Positions 26,184 through 35,232 of a stretch of DNA of 64,000 nucleotides are shown here, piece after piece (positions within the stretch are counted from its first letter, which is position 1; every line of letters starts with the position of its first letter). Below the pieces are notes generated by a model. That model saw only the letters and a program-made list of their open reading frames with translations, was not told where the DNA came from and did no database searches. This DNA comes from Pedobacter sp. Bi126 (GTDB lineage: Bacteria; Bacteroidota; Bacteroidia; Sphingobacteriales; Sphingobacteriaceae): the NCBI RefSeq assembly GCF_918698245.1, contig NZ_CAKKMS010000001.1, forward strand, positions 1,116,001 through 1,180,000. Reading direction: 5' to 3'. A program made the position numbers and the translations under genes.

Positions 26184-26191
26184 TATTTTTG
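26184..26191 (+). promoter_or_regulatory. -7 promoter box for the MscS-family gene
   Basis: TATTTTTG, exact TAnnTTTG match, 48 bp before the ATG at 26239, implying a leader of about 43 nt. No clear -33 partner. Confidence 0.45.
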
Positions 26192-26238
26192 AAACCTATA
26201 TTCCCATAAAGGATAATATTCAATACTGCTTAAGCTCA

Positions 26239-28599
26239 ATGATAACACAAAATTCTTTTAACCCAGCCATCCGGAACTTAATATCTTTATTCCTTATCCT
26301 ATTTTTTTCTGGCCATGTGTTTGCGCAGAAAGATAAGCCTGTAGATAAGGGGCAGGATGTATCTATTCTTTCGGATTCTGCTACATTGACCAAAGGCGAT
26401 TATCTTGCGCACCTGGAAAAAGTATTTGAAACCGTAAACAAAGTTCCGGTTACCGTTGGCTCATTTAAGAAACTTAAGCCTATAGAAGCACATTTAACAC
26501 AGGATGAAGCTGCACTGGCATTGCTTAAAAGCAGGTTAACGCAAAGCGACAGATCCCCTAACCTGCAAAACCTGCAGATGGATCAAACCCTGCTGGAAGA
26601 ACTACAGAGCAATAATAAAGATTGTTTGTCAGACCTTGATGAATATGAAAAGGAGTTGCGGGCTTTAAAAACAGAAATTCTTAACCTGCGTAAAGATACC
26701 GTACTGATTAAAGTATTTACGGTACCTGCCATACAGGTTATGTTTAAAGAGCAGTTTGCAGAATTAAAGAAGAAACGTATAGTGATGGATAGTCTACTAA
26801 AAACGACTACTTTATCCATCAACAACCTGCAGGCCAGAACCTCTTCCAACCTCATCAATATTAAAGAGTTGATGTACCTTACCGATAGTCAGCTCGATGC
26901 CGTAAGCATTAAAGCTTTTGGTAAAGAGCGCCGTTACTTGTGGGAAACGGTAAACAGACGGGCCAATAAAAGCATGGGCTTCCGAAGGTTTATTAAAGGA
27001 GAACAAGAAATATCGGGCTATTATTTTGTGTACACCAGAAACAGTAGATTGTTATTACTTTTTACTTGTACCATATTCTTCTTTTGGGTATTTTTCAATT
27101 TTAGAAGTGTAAAACAGCGGGGCCGTTTAGAAACCCTTGATGGTTTTTCACTGGTCAGTCCGCAGCCTTATTTAATTACTTTTATCATGCTGTTTGCATT
27201 GGCTCCTATATTCGATCTGAGGGCGCCTGCACTTTACATAGAAGCTGTAGAGATTATACTGGCCATTGTGCTTACTGTATTTTTCCGTAAAAAGCTAGAC
27301 TCAAAGTTATTTTACTATTGGTGCATATTTGTAGTACTTCTTCTTGCTCCTGTTTTCTTACGCCTTTTGGGTATGCCACCAAGGTACCAGCGTTGGCTGC
27401 TGCTGTTTTTAACCACCAGCTCCGTTGCCTATGGCGTTATGGTATGGAAAATGCTCGATGAGAAAACCAAAAGATACAGAATGATCCTCACCACGGGATT
27501 TATTTACGTTGGCTTTGCCATCATTGCCACCTTTTGTAATCTATTTGGCCGCTTTACCCTTACGCAGATTTTTTATTCTACCGGGGTAAGCTCGCTTTTA
27601 AATGCCATATCGCTAACCATCCTGGCCAAAGTATTGGTAGAGGCCTTTTTGTTACAGATGAAAAGCAGCAGGATCCGTAAAGGATTTCCTGAGTATTTTG
27701 ATTGGCAGCCTGTAATTACCGGACTTAAAAGGCTAACCGGCATTGGTGCTACCATTATCTGGTTTATAATATTTACCACCAACCTGAATATTTTTAATGG
27801 ACTATACGAATCGGTAATGGAAATCCTCACCCAAAAAAGAACCATAGGCAACTTCTCTTTTACCTTTGGCGGCATCGTATTGTTTTTGGGCATTATCTGG
27901 GTTGCCAACTTTTTGCAGAAATACATTGCTTATTTCTTTGGCGATACGGGCGACGACAGTTTTGATGATAACAAAGGAGAGCGTTCGAAATTACTCGTAA
28001 CCCGTTTGGTATTATTAATTGGCGGCTTTTTAATCGCTGTTGCAGCCTCCGGACTGCCAATTGATAAAATCACAGTTATTCTTGGTGCATTGGGTGTTGG
28101 AATTGGGTTGGGCTTACAGAATATTGTAAGCAATTTTGTATCGGGGATTATCCTTATTTTTGATAAAACCATCCGAATTGGCGACATTGTAGAGCTGAGC
28201 AATAAAAAAGGAAGAGTAAAGGAAATCGGCGTACGCTCCAGTACCTTACTTAGCGACGAAGGCGCCGAAATTATTATCCCTAACGGTTCTATTTTATCGA
28301 ACAACATCATCAACTGGACGCTGAGTAACAACCAGATGCGGATAGATATCTCTTTATTGATTGCAAAGCCTTTTAATTCTACTGAAGTGGTAAACCTGAT
28401 CAGGGAAATTATTGTAGAGAACAGCAATGTTTTTATCAGCAAAGAACCTATTATTATGATCAGCCCCGTGAGTAAGCTGAACAGTACCATCAATATTTAT
28501 TTCTGGTGCAAGGATATTTCTAAAGCCGACTTAACCAGAAGTATGATCAATGCACAGATATTTGAGGCATTTGAACAGAAGAACATCGAAATTTTATAA
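26239..28599 (+). CDS. Mechanosensitive channel, MscS/MscK family
   Basis: A 786-residue channel with a signal peptide (to 'GHVFAQKDK'), a long periplasmic coiled-coil domain (about residues 30-260), about eleven membrane helices, and the MscS core. The pore helix and following beta domain are clear: 'GVGIGLGLQNIVSNFVSGII' and 'FDKTIRIGDIVELSNKKGRV', then 'EIIIPNGSILSNNIINWTLS'. Such proteins open when the membrane is stretched, releasing solutes on hypo-osmotic shock. It is followed 11 bp later by the MOSC gene, so they form a two-gene operon. The window has a second, unrelated-looking family member at 52251. Confidence 0.93.
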   Translation: MITQNSFNPAIRNLISLFLILFFSGHVFAQKDKPVDKGQDVSILSDSATLTKGDYLAHLEKVFETVNKVPVTVGSFKKLKPIEAHLTQDEAALALLKSRLTQSDRSPNLQNLQMDQTLLEELQSNNKDCLSDLDEYEKELRALKTEILNLRKDTVLIKVFTVPAIQVMFKEQFAELKKKRIVMDSLLKTTTLSINNLQARTSSNLINIKELMYLTDSQLDAVSIKAFGKERRYLWETVNRRANKSMGFRRFIKGEQEISGYYFVYTRNSRLLLLFTCTIFFFWVFFNFRSVKQRGRLETLDGFSLVSPQPYLITFIMLFALAPIFDLRAPALYIEAVEIILAIVLTVFFRKKLDSKLFYYWCIFVVLLLAPVFLRLLGMPPRYQRWLLLFLTTSSVAYGVMVWKMLDEKTKRYRMILTTGFIYVGFAIIATFCNLFGRFTLTQIFYSTGVSSLLNAISLTILAKVLVEAFLLQMKSSRIRKGFPEYFDWQPVITGLKRLTGIGATIIWFIIFTTNLNIFNGLYESVMEILTQKRTIGNFSFTFGGIVLFLGIIWVANFLQKYIAYFFGDTGDDSFDDNKGERSKLLVTRLVLLIGGFLIAVAASGLPIDKITVILGALGVGIGLGLQNIVSNFVSGIILIFDKTIRIGDIVELSNKKGRVKEIGVRSSTLLSDEGAEIIIPNGSILSNNIINWTLSNNQMRIDISLLIAKPFNSTEVVNLIREIIVENSNVFISKEPIIMISPVSKLNSTINIYFWCKDISKADLTRSMINAQIFEAFEQKNIEIL

Positions 28600-28610
28600 T
28601 TGCAGATAAT

Positions 28611-29432
28611 ATGAGCAAATTTATCCTTTCTGAAATCAATATTTATCCTATCAAATCTTTGGGCGGTATCCGGCTTGAAAAAGCACATCTTGAAGAAAAA
28701 GGCCTGCAATATGACAGAAGATGGATGCTTGTTGATGCGGAAGGTATATTTATTACCCAACGGAAACATTTTGAACTGGCAATGCTTCAGGTGAATATTG
28801 GGGATGGTAAATTAACCGTTTCCCATAAAACATTACCTGAGCAAAACATATCATTTTCTTTGGATGAAGATACCGGCGAACAGTTATCTATCGTAATATG
28901 GAACGATACCGCCACCGCGCTTGAAGTAAACAAAACAGTAAGTGATTGGTTTTCCAACTTCCTAAAATTTAAGGTTAGATTGGTAAAAATGCCTTTAACC
29001 GAGAAAAGATTGGTAGATCGGGATTATGCTATGAATGATGAAGTGGTTAGTTTTGCCGATGGTTATCCCTGCCTGCTTATCGGCCAATCGTCGCTCGATG
29101 GGCTTAATGAAAAGCTCGCCGATCCAATCCGAATGGACCGTTTCCGCCCAAATTTTGTTTTTACGGGCGGGGAGCCACATATTGAAGATAGTTTTAAAAC
29201 CTTTCACATTGGTGACGTACTGTTTTCGGCAGTAAAACCATGTGCCAGATGCGTACTCATTACCATCGATCAGCAAACTGGCGAAAAAGGGCAGGAACCA
29301 TTAAGAACATTGGCCAGCTACCGTACGGTAGGTAAAAAAATCATGTTCGGCCAGAACCTGCTTCATCAACAAACAGGAATCATCAGTGTGGGTGATGAGC
29401 TGATGGTTAAAGACTGGAAGGAAAAGGGTTAA
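28611..29432 (+). CDS. MOSC-domain molybdenum-cofactor protein
   Basis: A 273-residue protein with the MOSC N-terminal beta barrel ('SEINIYPIKSLGGIRLEKAH', about residues 6-120) and the MOSC domain (about 125-265). The ligand loop 'AVKPCARCVLITIDQQTGEK' carries the Cys that binds molybdenum in mARC/YcbX-type proteins, and 'MDRFRPNFVFTG' is another family signature. YcbX-type proteins reduce N-hydroxylated compounds such as N-hydroxy bases, taking electrons from a partner reductase. No C-terminal ferredoxin domain is present here, unlike E. coli YcbX, so a separate electron donor is needed. Confidence 0.92.
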   Translation: MSKFILSEINIYPIKSLGGIRLEKAHLEEKGLQYDRRWMLVDAEGIFITQRKHFELAMLQVNIGDGKLTVSHKTLPEQNISFSLDEDTGEQLSIVIWNDTATALEVNKTVSDWFSNFLKFKVRLVKMPLTEKRLVDRDYAMNDEVVSFADGYPCLLIGQSSLDGLNEKLADPIRMDRFRPNFVFTGGEPHIEDSFKTFHIGDVLFSAVKPCARCVLITIDQQTGEKGQEPLRTLASYRTVGKKIMFGQNLLHQQTGIISVGDELMVKDWKEKG

Positions 29433-29505
29433 CATTTCCCTTAAAACTCTTATTTGTGTTTAGCCTACATTTATTTATGTTCAATTTTATGGCCGTAGCC
29501 AAAAT

Positions 29506-30051
29506 CTATACTCTTGAAGTAAGAATATAAGTGAGCATGCCTGGAACACCGACATGTATATTTTGATAATCGCTTTGCACAATTTCAAACCCCATTTTTT
29601 CAAGTAGTTTTACAGAAGGCGGGTTATCACTGGATGGGCAAGCAACAAGCGTTTTAATGCCCATTACCTCAAATGCATACCTGAGTATGCAGGTAATAAT
29701 CTCTACCATGATACCTTTACCTTGAAAATCCGGAAGCAACTCATATCCTAGTTCCACGGTCTCATTCTGAATATCAAAATTCCAGAGGCAGGCTGCACCT
29801 ATCATAGCGGTATCACCCTTATAAGAAGCAACCCAGTATATAGATTCATCATTATTGATCAGGTTATCAATTTTATTGATGTACGCAACGGCTTCGTTAA
29901 TATGAAGAAAGGGCGCCTTACCCGTTAAGGCAGCCACTTCAACATCCGAACGCAATTGATAAATTACAGGAGCATCTTCCAGCGAAAGTCTGCGAAGGAC
30001 CAATCTGTCGGTTTCGAGTACAGGGAAAGTGGAAAAATCGGGTTGTTTCAT
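29506..30051 (-). CDS. GNAT-family N-acetyltransferase (RimJ/RimL type)
   Basis: A 181-residue acetyltransferase. The start 'LETDRLVLRRLSLEDAPVIY' is characteristic of the RimJ/RimL group. The acetyl-CoA loop is in 'LLPDFQGKGIMVEIITCILR' (the Q/R-x-x-G-x-G/A motif), and 'LVACPSSDNPPSVKLLEKMGFE' is the family's C-terminal signature. It should acetylate an amino group of a protein, peptide or antibiotic; the substrate is unknown. It stands alone, convergent with the MOSC gene. Confidence 0.9.
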   Translation of the reverse strand: MKQPDFSTFPVLETDRLVLRRLSLEDAPVIYQLRSDVEVAALTGKAPFLHINEAVAYINKIDNLINNDESIYWVASYKGDTAMIGAACLWNFDIQNETVELGYELLPDFQGKGIMVEIITCILRYAFEVMGIKTLVACPSSDNPPSVKLLEKMGFEIVQSDYQNIHVGVPGMLTYILTSRV

Positions 30052-30250
30052 CTGGTTAACTTAAGGAAGAATTGCTGCAATCAAAGATCATTATCTAGCG
30101 AAAGATAACGATTTTTTCCATATGAATTAAAGTTTCTCAATCGGCGCAAGGCGAATATAACTCATTACCACTTAAAGGTACTTGCTGGCGGGGAACATCG
30201 ACATCGACTCACCACAAAAAGCCCCAAAGGAGAGCCTGGCTTTACCTTTT

Positions 30251-30349
30251 AGGTAACCAAAAGGTAAAGAAAAGGTAACCATAGGGTTAACTTGGGGTTA
30301 ACTTGGTATAGAGAAAGGGTAAACAACAGGTAATAAAGGGGTAAAGAAA
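30251..30349. repeat. 11-bp tandem repeat array, nine units
   Basis: Nine consecutive 11-bp units in strict register: aggtaaccaaa, aggtaaagaaa, aggtaaccata, gggttaacttg (twice), gtatagagaaa (diverged), gggtaaacaac, aggtaataaag, gggtaaagaaa. The consensus is about RGGTAAMNAAA. Units 4 and 5 are identical, which points to recent duplication by slippage. Confidence 0.85.
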
Positions 30350-30442
30350 TATTAGCATATTTCCTTACACAAAGTACCTTTCGGTTTGCGGGCTGCTTAA
30401 TCCTCATTTATATGAGTTTGCTTAAAAATCGCTAATGAAGGT

Positions 30443-30563
30443 ATCGTCATCTCGATCGTAGTGTTCCAAAGGAACTCCTTTGGAGGAGAGATCTTTTAAA
30501 TCTGATTTCAATAACCTGGTACAAAGATCTCTCCATTTCGCTGCGCTACAGTCGAGATGACGA
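30443..30563. repeat. REP-like element, family A copy 2
   Basis: Terminal inverted repeats ATCGTCATCTCGA (30443-30455) and TCGAGATGACGA (30552-30563), inner arms GAGATCTTT/AAAGATCTC, and CCAAAGGAACTCCTTTGG. Same structure as 23118-23245. Confidence 0.85.
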
Positions 30564-30756
30564 CCATTCTTTTGGAACCTGTAAATGGCGGCTGGGTCGA
30601 AGGGCTTGTTAAAATGTCTTACAAGACGTTTCAACAAGCCCAACGTGATAAATCGAACAAATTACAAATAGGATACAGCCTCAATGATTTAATAATCTAC
30701 AGACACAATTGCAGCGCCTTATTATGCTGATAAAACAAAAAGCGTTAAATGATAAG

Positions 30757-32610
30757 CTATTGCTTCACCGGCACATTTATCTGATAAAGCTTATCGTGCA
30801 AAGCTTTCATCTGTGCTTCAGAAAACTTGATATCTTTTCTGTCATAGGTCATCAAGCCATTGGTTTCTACTTCAACATCGGTAGTTTGGGTATATACTCC
30901 GGCAGAAAGCCCTAGTGGGATTAATTCTGCTAAACGTTTCGTAAACTGGGCGTATTTATTAAACAGATCGGTTTTGTTTTTAAAACTCTGATAGCCCCAG
31001 TTATTTTTCTGTTGCCACACGTGGCCATCAATAGGCAGACCAAGCCCACCAAACTCGCCCAGCACAAGGGCATAGTCTTTTCCAAAATAATCAGGACTAG
31101 GCATAGCCGGATGTGGGTAATTGTGCAGGTCGATAATATCGCCAACCGGATAAAAATTACCTCCACTGGCCGTATTCACTAATCTTGAAGGATCTTTCTC
31201 TTTTGTCCATTTGGCAATTTCTACTGTTTTAAACTGCCCCCAAGCCTCATTGAAAGGTGTCCATACTACAATAGAAGGCACATTATAAAGTGCATCAATA
31301 ATGGCATTCCATTCTTTCTTGTAATATCCTTCGGATTCGGCACTTCTGTTTTTATCCGATCCATGGTCTAAAACACCAGGGCGGTTTTCCCAGCCGTTGC
31401 CCAGGTCGCCACTTGGCATATCCTGCCAAACCAGCATACCTGCTTTATCGCAGTAGTAATACCAACGTGCAGGCTCTACTTTAATGTGCTTTCTGATCAT
31501 ATTAAAACCCATTTCTTTGGTTTTATCTACATCGAACTTTAAAGCGGCATCTGTTGGGGCGGTATAAAGCCCATCAGGCCACCAGCCCTGATCTAAGGGG
31601 CCGTACTGGAAAACAAATTCATTGTTTAACAGCATACGCTGAATACCGTTCTGATCTTTGCCCATTGAGGTTTTGCGCATGGCAAAATAACTTTTCACCT
31701 CATCTACCTTTTTGTTTTTAGAGATCAGCTCAACTTTCAGGTCGTATAAAAATGGGTTTTTAGTATTCCAAAGTTTAGGGTTCGCAATTTTTAAACTGAT
31801 TGCGCCAGTGCCATCTGCGGTCTGCTCAGCCACTTTGGTTGCGCCGTCCCAAGCCGAAACCTTAACCTGATCTCCGGCACCGGCACCCGTTAAAAATGGC
31901 GTAACTGCTACCGCTTGCTGATCGATATCAGGCGTTATTTTAATGTGATCGATACGCACTTTGTTTACCGCCTCGATCCACACCGTTTGCCAGATGCCGG
32001 TTACAGGAGTATACCAGATGCCTTCTGGTTTTTTAACCTGTTTTCCTCTTGGCTGAGGGCCTTCATCCGTCGGATCCCAAACTTCTACGGTTAAAGTCTG
32101 GTTTCCACTCTTGTTTAAAAAAGGCGTAATATTAAAACTGAAAGGATCGAAACCGCCTTCATGTTTACCCACCTCTTTACCGTTGATACTCACCGTGCTT
32201 CTCCAGTCAACCGCGCCGAAATGAAGCAAAATTTCTTTGCCTTTCATGTTTGCCGGTACAGTAAAGCTGGTTTTGTACCACAGCAAGCTATCTTTACCTA
32301 CTGTTTTGCCAACACCCGAAAGTGAAGATTCTATGGCGAAAGGCACAAGGATTTTACCCTGGTTAATTGCCGGCTGTTGTGATTTTGCGGAAATGGCATA
32401 ATCCCAAAGTCCATTGAGGTTTTTCCAGTTGCCAGTACGCTCAAACTGCGGCCGTGGATATTCTGGCAACACATTTTTAGAATTAACTTCTTGGGCCCAT
32501 GGTGAAGAGATTTTCCCTTTTACCATCGACCACGATTTGTCCTGCTGCTGCGCAGAAAGGGAAAGTGAGAGCCCCAGCAGCGAGAAAAGGATGGATACTT
32601 TTTTTTTCAT
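30757..32610 (-). CDS. Glycoside hydrolase family 2 protein
   Basis: A 617-residue secreted hydrolase. The ATG at 32610 gives a signal peptide (MKKKVSILFSLLGLSLSLSA); an upstream Met at 32646 would spoil it. Domains in order: sugar-binding jelly roll ('WYKTSFTVPANMKGKEILLH' and 'GAVDWRSTVSINGKEVG'), an immunoglobulin-like domain, and a TIM barrel. The acid/base Glu is in 'WTPFNEAWGQF' and the nucleophile Glu in 'LVLGEFGGLGLP'. GH2 enzymes include beta-galactosidases, beta-glucuronidases and beta-mannosidases; specificity cannot be told. It is the last gene of the minus-strand polysaccharide locus. Confidence 0.9.
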   Translation of the reverse strand: MKKKVSILFSLLGLSLSLSAQQQDKSWSMVKGKISSPWAQEVNSKNVLPEYPRPQFERTGNWKNLNGLWDYAISAKSQQPAINQGKILVPFAIESSLSGVGKTVGKDSLLWYKTSFTVPANMKGKEILLHFGAVDWRSTVSINGKEVGKHEGGFDPFSFNITPFLNKSGNQTLTVEVWDPTDEGPQPRGKQVKKPEGIWYTPVTGIWQTVWIEAVNKVRIDHIKITPDIDQQAVAVTPFLTGAGAGDQVKVSAWDGATKVAEQTADGTGAISLKIANPKLWNTKNPFLYDLKVELISKNKKVDEVKSYFAMRKTSMGKDQNGIQRMLLNNEFVFQYGPLDQGWWPDGLYTAPTDAALKFDVDKTKEMGFNMIRKHIKVEPARWYYYCDKAGMLVWQDMPSGDLGNGWENRPGVLDHGSDKNRSAESEGYYKKEWNAIIDALYNVPSIVVWTPFNEAWGQFKTVEIAKWTKEKDPSRLVNTASGGNFYPVGDIIDLHNYPHPAMPSPDYFGKDYALVLGEFGGLGLPIDGHVWQQKNNWGYQSFKNKTDLFNKYAQFTKRLAELIPLGLSAGVYTQTTDVEVETNGLMTYDRKDIKFSEAQMKALHDKLYQINVPVKQ

Positions 32611-32969
32611 TGTTTTAAATTTGTGTGTTAAAGTTGGATTTTGCAAATTGTTAATTTAAGCAAGAAATAGTTTCCTGATGGATTATTTGTTTCGTAAAAG
32701 TCAATATGAATTACATTTTTTTTGAATTGATAGGCTGTGAGGAGTCGTCATTCCCAACCCGATTGGGAATCTTAATGCAATAAGCCTTAAGATTCCCGCC
32801 TACGCGGGAATGACGCCCCTTTACTGAAACCTGTCAATGATAGCCTGTAGAAAGACAAATATTTCTGTTTCAACTAAGAGTCTTCGTCTTCGCCTCCGTA
32901 GGAGTCCTTTGGACAGACTGACAATAATTTTTATTAAGCTCTTTTTCGGATCTCCCTACTGACAATAAT
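32611..32969. other. Intergenic region with a REP-like element
   Basis: 359 bp between the GH2 and GH5-like genes. It contains the family-B repeat 32746-32815 and fragments of the same material ('GGAGTCCTTTGGACAG' near 32900). No gene seen. Confidence 0.6.
32746..32815. repeat. REP-like element, family B copy 2
   Basis: CGTCATTCCC (32746-32755) and GGGAATGACG (32806-32815) form the ends; GATTGGGAATCTTAA and TTAAGATTCCCGCC pair inside. It is the most compact family-B copy. Confidence 0.85.
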
Positions 32970-34049
32970 TTATTTGCTGTTAAGTTTTTTAATCAGGTTA
33001 ACTTCATCCAGGCGGTACGGGGTACCATCGGGCTGAAAGATTTCGTGAAACCACTCTATCGGATCAGATCCATCGGCAAGCGGGGTATCCCAGGCATATT
33101 TAGTGTTGGTTTTGCCTGCAGCAAAACCCCAGTTAATGGCACCTACATTTTCGTTTTTTAGCATCGGCAAAATGTTAGCGAAACGGCTGTTGCGCGATCT
33201 GGCCATATATTCGGTACAGATTAATGGCCGGCCGCTGGCTTTTAACAGATCGATGGTTCTTTGGTGCCAGTCTGGTGCCTCATAGTTATGGTAGGTTACA
33301 ATATCTGAGTTGGCCAACTGCATTTCGTTAAGCTTCTCGAAACCCCAGCTCCACAATCCGATAGAAATCGGCTGATCGGGATTAACTGACCTTGCCCAGC
33401 TAATGGTTTTGGTTAACAAAGGTATGGTGGCTTCTAACTTTCCGCTATTTCCTGGTTCATTGTATAAATCCCAAAGTAAAATTCTTTTATCGTGTGCAAA
33501 ATGGGTAAGTACATCCTTTACATATTTTTCGAGTTCAGGGAAATTGGCTTCTTCTTTAAAAGCCGGATCGCCGGGATCTTGCAACCAGCCCGAATTGTGA
33601 ACACCCGTTTTAGGCTCGGGCTGTTTACCAATGGCCGAAGTTTTATTCCAGCAATCGTCGAAAAAAACAAACATCGGTTTAATACCATGTTTTTGGGTAA
33701 TGGTTAGAAATTGGTCCATTCTCTTTTTAAAACCTTCAGGATCCTGGCTCCAGGCTTTACTGAACAGGAATACACGCAGTGTGTTAAAACCGATTCCTTC
33801 GGCCCAACCCAGTTCTTTATCGATCAGATCGGGTGAAAAAGTATCGGCCTGCCACATTTCCAACTGGTTAATTGCATTGGAAGGAATGTAGTTGGCACCT
33901 GTTAACCATTTATGTTCTTTGTACCAGGCATTGGCTTTTTCTATCGACCAAACCTTTGCAGGCTCAGCACTTTTTTTTGTTTTTTGTGCAAAACCCAAGC
34001 TAATGTTAAAGCTCAAGACAGCAAGTAGCGCGTAGTTTTTTAAGTTCAT
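32970..34049 (-). CDS. Secreted glycoside hydrolase, GH5-like
   Basis: A 359-residue secreted TIM-barrel hydrolase with a signal peptide (MNLKNYALLAVLSFNISLGF, cleavage at 'AQK'). The barrel begins at 'WLTGANYIPSNAINQLEMWQ'. The acid/base Glu lies in 'LLWDLYNEPGNSG' (NEP motif) and the nucleophile Glu in 'RPLICTEYMARS', both at the positions expected for clan GH-A (GH5 and relatives). 'DIVTYHNYEAPDWHQR' gives the typical strand-6 His/Tyr. Such enzymes cut beta-linked glycans (mannan, xylan, glucan). It sits 15 bp after the upstream GH43 gene, in one transcription unit. Confidence 0.87.
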   Translation of the reverse strand: MNLKNYALLAVLSFNISLGFAQKTKKSAEPAKVWSIEKANAWYKEHKWLTGANYIPSNAINQLEMWQADTFSPDLIDKELGWAEGIGFNTLRVFLFSKAWSQDPEGFKKRMDQFLTITQKHGIKPMFVFFDDCWNKTSAIGKQPEPKTGVHNSGWLQDPGDPAFKEEANFPELEKYVKDVLTHFAHDKRILLWDLYNEPGNSGKLEATIPLLTKTISWARSVNPDQPISIGLWSWGFEKLNEMQLANSDIVTYHNYEAPDWHQRTIDLLKASGRPLICTEYMARSRNSRFANILPMLKNENVGAINWGFAAGKTNTKYAWDTPLADGSDPIEWFHEIFQPDGTPYRLDEVNLIKKLNSK

Positions 34050-34064
34050 ATCGGTATATCTGAT

Positions 34065-35105
34065 TTAGTTTTTATTGTGGTTTGATGGTGATATTATACT
34101 CAATCCAGCTTTTACCGGAGTTCCAAAATTTGGTGCCCCATCGGCATTCCAGCTAAACTTTTGGGCACGGGGCGAGCGGAAACCTCCGCAGCCCTGGCCC
34201 GGTTTATCATTGGCGTGATATAGGATCCAATCTTCTTTTCCATCTGGCGATTTAAAAAATGAGTTATGGCCCGGCGCATAAACGCCATCTTTTGGCGATT
34301 GCTGAAAAACAGGTTGATCGGATTTTGTCCAGGAGGCAGGGTCGAGCAGATTGCTTTTAGCCGAGGCGGAAAGCATACCCAAAGCATAAAAATCTGTCCA
34401 ACAGCCGCTTGCCGAATAAATGACAAATATTTTATCACCGTGCGGCAAAAACTGAGGCCCTTCGTTTACATCCACGTGCGCTCCTCCGCCAAGGTCTCCG
34501 ATTCTTTCCCAGCTAAATTTGGGTGTAGAAATCTTCACCCGTTTACCTTCTACTGTAAAGGGGTTTTTAAGTTTGGCGATAAAAATTTCCTGTTTGCCGT
34601 TTTCATCTCCCTCCCATCCAGACCAGATCATATACAACTGGCCTTTAAAATCGATCACATCTCCATCAATGGCCCATTTATCAGTCGGATCGGTAATTTT
34701 GCCTTTAAATACCCACTCGCCTTTCATCGGATCGGCCGAAGTATTTTCCAAAACGTACATGCGGTGGTTTTCGTTTCTCCCATCATCGGCTGCAAAATAA
34801 GCGTACCATTTACCCCTTAAAAACATCACCTCGGGTGCCCAGATTTCTTTACTGTACATGGTGCCTGCAGGTGCACGCCAAATGGTTTTCCGCTCCGCAT
34901 CTTTTAAACCATCAAGGGTTTTGGTTTTCCAGAGATCTACGCGGTTTCCGGTAGTATGGGTATAGTAATAATAACCATCTTTATAAAAGCTATATGGATC
35001 GGCACCCGATGGCAATAAAGGATTGGTAAATGTTTGTGCATGTAAACCTGTTATGTGTAACAGGCACAGTGCAACAAACAGACATCTTATTTTCAAAGCA
35101 TTCAT
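34065..35105 (-). CDS. Glycoside hydrolase family 43 protein (first)
   Basis: A 346-residue secreted five-blade beta-propeller hydrolase. The ATG at 35105 yields a signal peptide (MNALKIRCLFVALCLLHITG, then 'LHAQTF'). The catalytic base Asp is in 'LLPSGADPYSFYKDG' and the acid Glu in 'HVDVNEGPQFLP'; the pKa-modulating Asp is probably in 'KWAIDGDVIDF'. GH43 enzymes are arabinofuranosidases, xylosidases or arabinanases, which release terminal pentoses. It is in the same operon as the second GH43 gene upstream, separated by about 127 bp. Confidence 0.91.
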   Translation of the reverse strand: MNALKIRCLFVALCLLHITGLHAQTFTNPLLPSGADPYSFYKDGYYYYTHTTGNRVDLWKTKTLDGLKDAERKTIWRAPAGTMYSKEIWAPEVMFLRGKWYAYFAADDGRNENHRMYVLENTSADPMKGEWVFKGKITDPTDKWAIDGDVIDFKGQLYMIWSGWEGDENGKQEIFIAKLKNPFTVEGKRVKISTPKFSWERIGDLGGGAHVDVNEGPQFLPHGDKIFVIYSASGCWTDFYALGMLSASAKSNLLDPASWTKSDQPVFQQSPKDGVYAPGHNSFFKSPDGKEDWILYHANDKPGQGCGGFRSPRAQKFSWNADGAPNFGTPVKAGLSIISPSNHNKN

Positions 35106-35232
35106 TTTTAAACTCTTAGGTCTTTTATACTTTTTTATCTGCGGCATTCCTTAATCCTTAAAAAAAGTGATTTCTTTTCTTAAATCGGTCCATTTTTATC
35201 TCAATTTTTCTACAAATGCAATCAATTAATCC

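Larger units (their letters stand above)
30052..30756. other. Intergenic region rich in repeats, 705 bp
   Basis: It contains the 11-bp tandem array 30251-30349 and the family-A element 30443-30563. The rest is AT-rich with no supported gene; an open frame on the minus strand over the REP element is repeat-derived. Confidence 0.65.

Noticed and set aside
30251..30349. CRISPR-like array
   Set aside because: Units are 11 bp without spacers; a CRISPR needs repeats of about 24-47 bp with unique spacers. No cas genes in the window.
30251..30349. Iterons of a replication origin
   Set aside because: No replication initiator gene or DnaA boxes nearby; the array is better described as an 11-bp tandem repeat of unknown role.
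30422..30643. 73-residue open frame on the minus strand
   Set aside because: It is the translation of a family-A REP-like element; the same words (PFDPAAIYRFQ-like, KDLSSKGVPLEH-like) arise in any copy of the repeat.
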